A DNA stretch of 64,000 nt from Trochalopteron elliotii. Lineage: Eukaryota > Chordata > Aves > Passeriformes > Leiothrichidae. Position numbers and translations under genes: made by a program. The notes beneath the pieces are model-generated. The model was not told the DNA's origin. It worked only from the letters and a program-made list of their open reading frames with translations, and did not search any database. Where the stretch lies: NCBI GenBank assembly GCA_024734555.1, contig JANPWX010000130.1, positions 25,626-89,625 on the forward strand. Direction: 5' to 3'. This document shows, piece by piece, positions 51,101-61,834 of the stretch (position 1 is the first letter of the stretch; every line of letters begins with the position of its first letter).

Positions 51101-54100
51101 GCTTTCTCCAAGAAGAGCTGGGTTTGTCTTGCCTCTTAAAAAAATCTTTTAAATGCTAACTGAAACAATTAAATCTTACAGTATATTTAGAAGCTGCATT
51201 TGAAATTGCAATCCCTCAGAAGGGGAGAAAGCACCAATTTCCCCATTTGATGAATGCCATAAGCTGATTTATGGCTTCTTTTGACACTCGGTCATGTGGC
51301 AGAGGCAAAGGAGCAGCTGGTAATGGAATCAGTAAAAGTTAAAGAGGAGGAAATGCTATATTACAGAAGCAGAGGGATATTATTAGCTCCTGCACTCTGC
51401 TAGAGGTGATGTTTGGGACAAGAGAAGCTCTTTAGGAGGCCAGATAAATCTCCCCAAGGCTTTCAGAACTGGTGTTTCCCAGTGGGAGCTGGTCTGGACC
51501 AGACTCTGCCACACAGAGATGAGGGGCCAAAGATGCAGAGAGGTGCTGGACAATCACATAACTGAATCCAACACTAGCAGTGTATTCTTGCCAAGAGGGA
51601 TTTCTGTACTGTAATTGAGTGTGCTGGATAAGAGATAAAAAGAATCATGAGCTGAGGCAGCTTGGGGAATTAAAACTTGAACTTTTTCTGAGTGTTGCAT
51701 TATCAAATTGGGAAGGACCAAGGTGAGCTTTCCCTTTGCAGATGGCAAAGGGCAGACACTGACAACAGCACCTGGATTGCCACGTCAGCAACAGACAGAA
51801 AATCATGGTTCCTGTCCTTTATGGCTCTCTGTACAGGAAATGTGGGCCACCCCCTCTCTTAATCTTACCCAGCTCACCCTTACAGCCTTGAGTCTTGTTC
51901 AGATATCTCTCCATGAGAAACTGTTCCAGACACTGATTGCTCTGACACTGCAACCTCCTTCTCCTATTTTGCCACCCATATCCAAAGATAAGCCATCAAC
52001 TCCCTGAGTGGGCTGGCAAAGTGTGTGATACTATAATATGTACAAATTTAAATGTTTGTAAGGGGTGAAAAGGCAAGAAAAATTAACATTAGTAATATTT
52101 AGCTTTAAAAAACCCTCAAAATTAAAGCTCCACAACCTCCCATCCCAACTTTCTTAAAACAGAAGGAATCTCTTCATGTAGGAAACTACAGAAGGAGCTT
52201 TAGAAGGGCAAAGAAGGAAGAATTCTAACACTGAAAAAAGTGCATGTGACAGCAAATGAGGCCAGTTCTGCATCAATATGGGGGTTTGTGACTCTTCCCT
52301 TTGTATATTCCAGATGAAATTCCCCTTTCTTAAACATTGAGTTGAAGCATACTGAGTTAAGGATACTGTTGATACTTGTGTTGTGGCTTTTTCTTTTTTA
52401 TCAGCTAGAAGCATCTGTGAACTGGAAAGCTTATCATTAATAATTAATGTAACTTCTGCCTTTCATCTCTGTGTCTGCCAACATGGATATATTAAATTTC
52501 TTGAGCTTTGCTTCCATCTTAGTTTTGATAATCTCATATCCCCATTGCCATTATTTATATTGCCTTGATCCATCTTGTAAAATGAGATGAAGTTCTCATT
52601 TAAAGCTGCATCTAGATCATCCTTGATCTATGTCCTATCTCTATCATATAACACTTCTTTTTCTTCCCTTCCTTGCTCTTCTCCTCTTATTTGTACACAA
52701 CAGTCTTGCTGTTGTTTGTTCTGAATTACAACTCTTCTATTTGTAAAATAGCACTTGTTCAGGTTGTGTTTAAATTATATTCAAAAATAGAATTCTTTTA
52801 GTAGACAGTGGGGTATTTTTCATATACCCCAAACTCTCTTCATTTTGCACATTTTAAAATCAAGTGTGTATTTTTGTCATCTTAAAAAATTGGCTATGTT
52901 TTATTTATTTATTTTTTTTAAAAAAGGAAAAAAAACAAAACAACAAAGAGGAAAAGCAACAGCTTCCAAACTGCAGATTGAAAATTAGCTTGTCCTTAGC
53001 AAGTGAGATGGTTTTGGCAGCAATCACACTAAACAGGGATTTTCCAATCTTGGCTGCTAACATGAGATTCCTTGTTTCGGATCACATTGCTTGTAGATTA
53101 CAGAATTGGCCACAGAATAGACACACTACTCAAATGACAGATTTGTCCAACCTGTGCTGTGTTACAGGAAACGGGGCCATGTTTTGTAAACCAGAGCTAA
53201 TATTTTCCATCTGTAACCAAGTACAAGGCTGATGAAGGACATAAAGAATATTCTGAAATGGAGAGCGACTGGAAGAAAAAATACCAAGTCTTTAAAAAAT
53301 GCTTTTTTGGGTGTTTTTGGTTTTTTTTTTTTAATGATCTTGCAGCCTGAAACTGCAACATGTGAATACCTATCCCGAGGGCAGGGCTCCAAGTTACACA
53401 CCAGGAGCTGAGCTGCAGGGAGGTGACAGTTCATCAGTGCTCCCAGGATTTGCCTCATGGGCCCCGCTGCCCTTGGTCCCTGTGTGATGTATTGCAGTGT
53501 CCCTAAGTGGATTAGTGGCAGATGACCTATGTCTTTGGATAGATGCTGGTTTGTGGGCCATTTAGTGCTCCTTGTTCCTTTTGAATAAAAAGGTAATGGT
53601 GCCAATTTGACATACTTTTATGATTTGTCCTTGGTAGAGGACAGCTTTCTTGGCAGATGCTGTTGCATTTTCAAAATTGATTTAAGAGGAAGGGGAGGCT
53701 CTGTGTTGGGAACAGGGAGCTCTGTCAAAAGCTCTGCTGAACTCACCATGTGTGGACCAAGTGTGTGCAAACAGGAATTCCCATTTTTGAGACATATTTT
53801 AGAAGATAGGGCCAGAGGTGCCAGTGTGAGAGCTGGGTAAGATTGAAAGAAAAAAAATCCTATAATGGCTCTCAATGGCTGATGATGGAGATGCTGACCA
53901 GGCTGGGACTTCCAGGGTGCTGAGGGTGGTACCCAGCAAACTGGGTTTGTGAAGAACAGATGGCCACAGAAGCTTCATGGTTGTGGAAGAGGATTTCTGA
54001 AAGGGCAGAACTTGACTCAAAGTGTTTCTCTGAGGTTGTGGTGCCTGCAGCAGTCACTGGGCTGTGTTTTAACCACAGGGTGAAAAATGCTGCCTGTGTA

Positions 54101-57100
54101 AAGCAAATAGACTGCACAAAGCCTGTGACTGGCTAATTCCAGTGTGGGTTGGTTTGGGGTTTTTAGCATAAAGACTGTCAGTCCTGTAAACCACACACAC
54201 TTCCACCCTCATTTCCATCTGCCCAGAGTAGCACATGTCTAGGACTGTGGTGGAAGTGTAGAAGTATTTTAAAGTAGTTCTAGAAAGTAGGTTTTAGGTA
54301 TAAAGAGCAGCAAATCACTGATGGGAAACACAACTCAGTTATTTGTTTCAACACAAATAAAGTGGCAGAGATGACTGTCTCTTACCAGACAATGGACCTG
54401 GCTGTAAGGTTTTATAATTACGGTACATGGAAAGACAACTTATTTAACTTCTCAGTGTTTATCAAACACAAATATACTTTACTTGAAAATTTAGTATCAA
54501 ATAGAGTGGTTTTCTTCTGCTGAGTAACAAATATTCTTAGGAGACTGCAGTGATGTTACAGCCCCAACCTACAATAGGTTATATAAGAGAAATATTGATA
54601 CCCTCTCAAATGGAAACAGTATTTGGGTCTCTTATCTTAAGACTCTCTTATCATACCTTGGGCAGTAAATGTTTATTGAAATAGTGATGAAAAACATTGG
54701 AAAGTGCAATTAGAAGGTAGTTCATCATGTGGAATGGGTGCCCTCTTAAGATGACTGCTGTTCCAAAGTGCTGGTCTTACTGTAAATTAAGACTTTATGC
54801 AATGCTGTGGGACATATTTTCATGTTGGTAACTATAATTTGAGTGTTGAAATACTAACAATTCAAATTAGCTTTAAAGAGAAATTTTGAGGTGTCTAGTT
54901 TGGTATTGTTTTAATATAATTATTTTATTAAGAAATAATCATTGATACTTTCGTTGAGGTTTAGTCTAGAGTTCAAGTTTTGCTTAAGTTTGATTTGAGA
55001 AACAGAGAAGCCTCATTATTAACAGCTCACATTAATTATAAAGAGATGGGAGAGCAGAGCTGAGCATGATTTCCCATAATTTCAGCCAAGAGGAATTGAA
55101 AGAGCAGCACTTTGGTGGCTGCTGTGTGGGGATGATACTGAGTTTGGAATTGAAGCACTTGTTCCAGTTAGACAACAGACTTACAGTAAAACACATCCTC
55201 CCAAAGCAAGAGCTAGTGCTGGAATTGCTGAATGCTGCCTTATTCTTTAAAAAATGGCCATGGACAATTGACTATCTCTATTCACTGGGTAAGGACCCCG
55301 GGTGGTGGTTCTTTTCAGGCTGCTCCAGATGAAGGCTGGTCCTAAGTCTGCTCCCTTATGCCAGTCTTGGTCAGACAGTTTCAGGGCAGACACTTCTTGT
55401 CCCATGCACAGGCTGCTCTCCTTGTCTGCTGTTGATTTTAGGACTAGTACAAACCTGGGAAATAGAGGTGTTTCAGAAAAACAGAGCTAGCTGAGCCAGT
55501 GTAACTGGTGGACCTTTAAACATCTGCAGCTACAGGATAAAGACCAGCTTTACAGAGACACATTTCTGCTCATCATTTGCCAGAAAGACCCATGCTGATT
55601 GTGACTAGGTTCTGCTGATTGTGGCTTTGTTTATGAGTGGAATTGGAACCAGCTTTAAGGCTGCCAGCCAAAGGGTTCAAACATGCATTCATTGTGGACA
55701 CATACCCCTGCATGTGTAGGATGAGAGCTGGCACCTGCAGGAACATGCTCCTCTTTGGAGCAGGGTTAAATTTCAGTTTTCTTAAACTGAACTGAACAGT
55801 TCTGTAAGGTTTAAAGGAGTGCCTAGTGCTGCAATGGAGGCTCCAGCTCAGGAAAGCTGAGGCTGTTGGTTTGGTTCTTGGATCCTTGCACTTCAGAATA
55901 AGTTGGATGAGGAAAAGGAGAATGCTTTATCCCATCCAGGGATAAAGCCATCTTGCTAAACAGAGCCAGCCTTGCAGCTCCCACTACCAGGACACCAGCT
56001 GGACCCTGGAACTGGTTTGGCAGCTTTGATTCCAGGAGTTACCAGTCTGGATCTTAGTGACAGCTAAGGATGAAGGTTAGCCCTGGGACTGCAGATTTCC
56101 TTCTGCTCTTGGCTGGGATTGTGTTGTCTACCTGAGGCAGTGCTTGTAGGTGGGATTAATACCAGATTAAATAAAAGTATGGGATGGGACCAGAATGAAT
56201 TAAATACCTTATTTGTTAACATTTTTGATAAACTGACTTTTCTGCCTGTGTCCAACTCATTCAAAAACTCCTGTGGGTGATAGCACAGCCCCTGCTCTGA
56301 TCCTTTACATTTCTTTTCAATGGTAAATTGTTTTTTATAGAAAGGCTGTGGAATTATTGGCTATATGTTTTAAAAGCAAGCCAAATTAGGAACAAAAATA
56401 ATTTGGATTCGAATTCTTTTAAGTCCAAACTGTATTAGCTCTGCTGCTATTCATGGGATCAACCAAAAATCTGCATTACAGCCTTTTGGATTTGTTGAGT
56501 TCTTCTTTTATCTTGCAAAAATTTGGAACTTCAGCCTAATTAAACCCTGGGAAAATAATAATTTGGTCCAGCTGAAAATTTTATAAGCAGACATGGAAGA
56601 AGCTGGTGCATAAACTTTAATTGTTGCCATGTGAGGATACAAACAGGAGGAATATCTGGAGCAAAGTGGGACTGTAGTGTTACTGTTTGGGGAAAGCTGT
56701 TGTTTAGCAAAATATTTCTCTGGATTAGGAAATAACCTGGGATGCCCTGGAAACATACCTGGGCACCAAGTCAGAGTCATGCACAAACACATGGCAAAGG
56801 ACTGACTTGCTCTTGGCCCTGACCATTTGCTTTTCCATTTGCACAGCAAGACAGGCTGGCCAACCACGCAGGCAGAGCCAGAGGCTGCCACCTCCCCGTG
56901 GCACAACCACGAGCTCCTGAGGCAAGGAAAGTCTTTGAGAGGGCAGCAAGAACAGCCAAAGCCAGATGGGATTGCAGGCTGCTGGGAAAACATTAGGAAA
57001 GGATGGGGGGAAAGCTGCACTATTTGTAAATATTATTATCTACATGGAGTTCAACGTGCTTTGGTGTTGTGAAAAGCTTTGGCAGTGCTTTGCAGGGAAT

Positions 57101-57640
57101 TACGTCTGCAGTGAAATGTGAGCAGATGAAAACTGGAAGCAATCATGCTAAACACTCCTGAGGCTTTACCCTTCCCAATGTTTATGTTTATGTGGCTCCT
57201 GTTTTGATCACCTGCTTGCAAGCTGAGTATTTTCCCTTTCCTCCTTGGATTTTAAGGGAGCAGCAGACTAACAAAGGGCAGGATTCCTCTTCCTCCAGTG
57301 TTCTCATACCCTGTTTGGAAGATGAGTGAAAAGCCCTGGCAAGCAGATCTGAAGCAGGACCCCAAGCTTATGGGAGACCTAATGAGGGTCTGTGCTGTGT
57401 GTCCAGTACTCTCAGGGGACTAGAAACAGAAGTTTTGGTGGTGTAAAAATGTGAGAAAAATAAGTGGGTTTTTTCTTGTCTTCATAAACACCAAACAGGC
57501 TCAGCCCTGCATGTCATGGTGGCCTGTGCTCAGGTCCTTGGTGAGCCTGGGCTTTCCCAGCCCATCCCTGATCCTCCAACACATTTTCTGTGCAGTTAGA
57601 CAGCCTGGGGCTTGTGTTAAAACAGAAGGTGCTGGGGTGC
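48184..57640. other. Intergenic DNA, no gene recognised
   Basis: Mixed AT-rich sequence with one tandem duplication at 48784-48890. Open frames of up to 170 codons (53162-53605 minus, 56508-57020 minus) lack domain signatures, start context and splice evidence. No RNA gene was recognised. Confidence 0.6.
48784..48890. repeat. 61-bp tandem duplication
   Basis: TGTGTGCCTCTGCAGGGAAA occurs at 48784 and again, with near identity, at 48845; the similarity continues through CCACCACCATAATAATGTAA in both copies. The second copy is cut short around 48890. Confidence 0.95.
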
Positions 57641-57679
57641 CATTCCCCTCCCTGGTACACATCATCCACACTTTCCCCA

Positions 57680-58280
57680 CCACGGGGAACGCTCCTGGAG
57701 GCTGATATTTCATACCACCACGTTGCCATGGCCGTCTATGACAAGGAGAGAATTTTACTCACTTGCCTCGCTGGGTTGCAAACCTTTATGAATACCGCAA
57801 CTAATAGCCCCGGTAAGTGGAAGATTAATTTCTATACCACCTGGCAGCAAGCTGTGGATTAGGCTGCTGTCCCTCGTGTGGGTTTAATGCTGGAGGAATG
57901 GGGCACTTGAGCAGCCAGACAATCAGCCTCTTGTTTAAACAATGAGCTTCTCGGTCTTGTTAGCCAGCGCTCTTAAATTTTCATTTTATTCTGGTATGCA
58001 GGCTTGTGTGATGTGGAGAATTGCTTCAGCACAGAGAGACTGCAAACCTGTTCAATTAAAGGAAATGCTCAGATCCAGCTGTTGGAGTCCCATGAATGCC
58101 AGTACTCCTCACAGAGTAAGTAAGACCAACATGCTCTGCCCTTGGAACAGATACGACGATTTGCGCCTTAATTCCCCTGAAAAAAGAGCCTTTGTTGGGA
58201 GAGGACGACTGGGGAAAGGAGCAGGAATGCAAAGAGTGGTGCAGAAAATGCCCAGTGAGACCAGGTTTTCTGCAGATAAC
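57680..58280. promoter_or_regulatory. Candidate conserved non-coding element
   Basis: This is a compositional and motif-based guess. The block is balanced in GC, has more CpG than its surroundings (for example GATACGACGATTTGCGCC), and contains E-boxes CACTTG near 57760, CACCTG near 57838 and CAGCTG near 58076. No coding family is recognised in any frame, although a minus-strand frame of 178 codons (58056-58592) runs through part of it. Cross-species alignment would settle whether it is conserved. Confidence 0.25.
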
Positions 58281-58654
58281 AGAGAGGGCTCTATAGCATG
58301 AGCATGGTAATGAGGCACCATCAGAAGCACGTACAGTACAAGGTCCTGTTACAGCTATAGAATTGTCTTGCAAGTTTTGTAAATGCTTTCCTCTCCTGAA
58401 TAAACATATGTTGTGGAGGAGTAACTTATCCCATGCTTTCACTTCCAAGGAACAGGCCGACAAGCACAGCCCTGGTGTGTGACCATACACTGCACTGTTT
58501 GTGTCTGGGCTTTCAGTTGCCTTAGTTTTGGTGACAGGTTTCTGCACCCGTTTGTAGGTGATGGAGATGTTGGGGCAGTGTTGAATGGTCACCTAGGTGT
58601 GCCAGATGTTTGTGTACAGGTCTTTTTATAAAAGGCCATTTATATCTTTTATGT

Positions 58655-58725
58655 ATACACATATCAATAGACATGATATATTATTATTTTAAAATATAAT
58701 ATTATATATATTTATACATATGTAT
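58655..58725. repeat. AT-rich TA-dinucleotide tract
   Basis: Degenerate TATATA/ATATT sequence without other features. Confidence 0.8.
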
Positions 58726-59335
58726 AAAGGGCTGTAGCTGTTTCAGTAGGTGCTGAATACATTTCAGCTACAAAAGCACAGCAGCTGACCTAATGCTCAT
58801 GTCTCAACCAAGAGCTGAGTTCCTGAGACTGAGGCAGGGGAAGGAAGACATTGGAATGGGATAAACCACAGGAGGAAATGGTGGGATTCACCTGAGTGGC
58901 AGAAGCCATCTCCCCACGGGCACCTCACCCCAGAGCAGGGGCTGGTAACCTCTTGTCTGACTTCAGGAACAATCATATCTCTGGAAATGCAGTTTTCCCC
59001 ACTCCTGCTGTTGCTTCCCCCCTCAATCTCACTTTGTTGACTGTTTAAAAATTGTGACATGGGGGCTTTAAAAAGACACGAGGCACAGTTTCAGCTGCTG
59101 AGGTGGAAATGGGTTTCTGGCTGGCTCTCAGTGGCAGGCAGGCTGCTGCTGGCCCCTAGGCAGCACTCATGCCATTTGTCACACAGGCTGAAACAGAAAA
59201 GGTTGCATTTTAATTTACTAGCTGGGCTTGTGAGGGGCACAGGATTGCACCCCATGCTGAACTGGATAATAAAGTTTTGATTGTTAATTGTCTGCCCCAA
59301 ATGTCTTTTTTAGTCAAGTATGTGTCCATCTTCCC

Positions 59336-59446
59336 CCTTATATAGATATATATGTACACATATGTAAATATATATGTACTTATGTGTGGCTCTGTGTGTG
59401 TGCATATAAATACACACATCTCTATAGATACATATTTTATATACAT
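59336..59446. repeat. Degenerate TA/CA/TG dinucleotide tract
   Basis: Interspersed ATATAT, CACA and TGTGTG blocks, typical of a decayed alternating purine-pyrimidine microsatellite. Confidence 0.85.
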
Positions 59447-60229
59447 GTTAAAGAAATATAAATGCCTGACTTTATTGCCAGGTTGAGAAAGGGTTCTGGT
59501 GCTTTAAATCAATGCAGAAGATGAAGCAGCTGTTGGGTCAAATCTTTGCAGCTTTTCTATTGTGTGATTCTTGTTTAGGCAGCAGCTGAGCCCACAGGCT
59601 CTGTGCAAGAAATTTTGCTGAAGAAATCCCCTCTGCACGTGGCCAGCAGCCTGAATTAGCCTTTTCTGGTGGATGGTGAAACAGTGGAAGACCTTTGAAG
59701 GAAATTGCTACCATGGGATTTGACTGGCTGTGAGGTATGTACAGCACCCATTGCACCTGCTTCATCTATTTGTTGTTAAAGTGTATTTTATAGACACATT
59801 GCTAGCAACAGATTGAAGGAGCTGCTTTGTAAATCAAAAATAAATAATTATAACTGTCTGCATGATATGATGTATATCTGGGTTTATTTCAGGTAAGTTA
59901 AAATGCAAAACCAGAGAACAGTTGTGGTCCAGCTGATGAGATGGCATAAATCAAGAGTTGGGACACTAAGGTGAGCGGGCTGAAAAAAAACACTTAATGT
60001 CTCCCTGCACTGTTCCTCTGTGTTTGGGGCAACTGAAAACAGGGTAAACAGTAAAAAAAAAAGCTCTAGAGTCCAAATTGTACTGAGTTTTTGGCCCACT
60101 GACCAGTGTAGATGCTTGCAAGACCTCTCCCACAGCAGGCTGGCAGACTGACCCTCCCTTAAGGGTTACAAACCCAGGTTGTTGCAATGAGAAATGTTAA
60201 TAACCTTGCTTTGGATTTAGGTTTTTTGT

Positions 60230-60920
60230 AGATGTGCTTCCCTGAGGAGGAAGAGCAGATAACTTGGCTCTACAGTTCTGTCCCATCCCAGCTGGACATG
60301 TTCCTGCACCCTCAGCAGGAACATCACATCCTGCTGCTGTGGAGGTGCTGCATGAGAGCGGTCTGCCATGCCTGCACCTTTGTGTCTGATGGGTGGCTCC
60401 TGCAGTCACAGAAACCTGCTCCTGTGTGCAGAGGAGTGTCGGGCCACTCTTGGCAGGGCTTCAGCCCACACAGAGCCAGGGCTGTGCTGCGAGGGGGAGT
60501 GGGACACAGAAAACCCTTCCAGCCTGAAAAACCACCAGGGCTGCAGGCACAATCCTGTTGCACAGCAGCCAGACTGGCTGGCACCCCAACGGGGCCCAGA
60601 CAACTGCAGCTGGTCATGACAGCACCCATGCTGGGCAGTGCTGGAGGGCAGCTCTGGGAGCAATGCAGGGGCACCCAGGGGTGCTGCTTCTTGCACTGCA
60701 CAAACCACTCATGCTGAACGTGTGAGACACAAACCCCTGGCACGTGCCCCAAGCATGCACCGCACTGGAGACACCAAACACACACCCCACACTCCTAAAA
60801 CACACAACACCCTCTGCAGCACAGCACTTACACACTGCCCACGTGGAAAGCAAAGTAGGTGTGTGCTGCAGACGTGGGCTACAAGCCACATCTGCCACTG
60901 TTGTGACAGGTAGGAGAATT
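60230..60920. other. GC-rich segment with overlapping open frames on both strands, no gene assigned
   Basis: Open frames of 161 codons (+, 60232-60717) and 153 codons (-, 60324-60785) overlap each other. Low stop frequency follows from GC content, and neither protein shows a domain. The right part (60760-60840) is C/A-rich. I record it as unassigned. Confidence 0.5.
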
Positions 60921-61261
60921 ATAAAAGAAAGGCCTCATCAAGTCAGGCCTGCTCTATTGAATTAATAGCTGGCCTGTCATCTCTTCTAAGTGCAGTTAAG
61001 CAATTTGCAAGTTCCCATGTGAAAACAATCTTGGTATGAAGGGTTTGTTAACAAAACAACCTATTCTTGGGTTGAAAAATAAGTGCATTTATGTAAACAG
61101 TAAATATGTTCCATGAGAACCCATACAGGAAAAATCTAAACAACCTGAATCTTAGCACATACACACAGATTACCTTCTGACCAAGAAAAGTAGTAAGAAA
61201 ACTACCACCCTCACACGAGGTCTGTGAAAGCTGTATTAAATCAGTTATGTGAATAAAGAAT

Positions 61262-61834
61262 TGGCTTTTCCCGCGTGAAGAAAATGGGGTCTCGGCTAAC
61301 TCATTACAACAGCTGATGGCCCGAGGCGATCGCGGGCGGCGGGGCCGAGCCGGGACCGAGAGACGGAACCCACAGAGCCGGGAACGAGCAGCCCCCAGCG
61401 AGAAGGACTTCCAGCGGCGAATACACAAAGCAGCGAAAGGCTCCGGCTGCGACTCCAGCTCCGGCCGGCCGGGGACGGCCCCAAACACACAGAGACAAAA
61501 GCGGCGGCGGAGCGGGACCCGAGCGGGGAGAGCCCGGGGCAGCGGGCGGCGCGGAACAAAGCACAGAAACAAAACAGAAACAAACACAGAAGCACTGAAA
61601 CAAACACAGAGACACAGAAACAAACACAGAGACACAGAAAGAGACACAGAGACACAGAAACAGAGACACAGAAACAAACAGAGACACAAGCAAAGCTCCC
61701 GGGAAGGCGCCGCCCGGCTGGAGGGAGGCGGGACCGGACATTGCAGCGCGGCCCCGAGATGGGGCGGGGGGAGACAGCGGAAGGGCCGCCCGCGTCTTGG
61801 AAGATGAAGATACGCCTCGCGGAAGCGCCGGGGA
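61262..61834. promoter_or_regulatory. CpG island, left block
   Basis: Composition changes abruptly at about 61.27 kb to very high GC and dense CpG (for example CGATCGCGGGCGGCGGGG near 61326). It borders the minisatellite at 61556-61694 and the octamer array. Islands of this type commonly mark promoters of vertebrate genes; the transcript and its direction are not visible. Long open frames on both strands (163 and 213 codons) are best explained by GC content and by the repeat. Confidence 0.6.
61556..61694. repeat. A/C/G minisatellite built on ACAGAGACACAGAAACAA
   Basis: Roughly 135 bp of purine-rich repeats made from CACAGA, AACAAA and GAGACA blocks. Almost no T on the + strand, so it is strongly strand-asymmetric. 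The antisense reading gives the LCLFLCLCVC-like frames. Confidence 0.9.

Noticed and set aside
56508..57020. Minus-strand open frame of 170 codons
   Set aside because: Low-complexity-like composition and other frames open in parallel; no recognisable motif.
58056..58592. Minus-strand open frame of 178 codons
   Set aside because: No family features, no start or splice context; kept only as part of a possible non-coding element.
60232..60785. Overlapping 161-codon (+) and 153-codon (-) open frames
   Set aside because: Mutually overlapping frames in GC-rich DNA with no recognised domain and no splice-site support.
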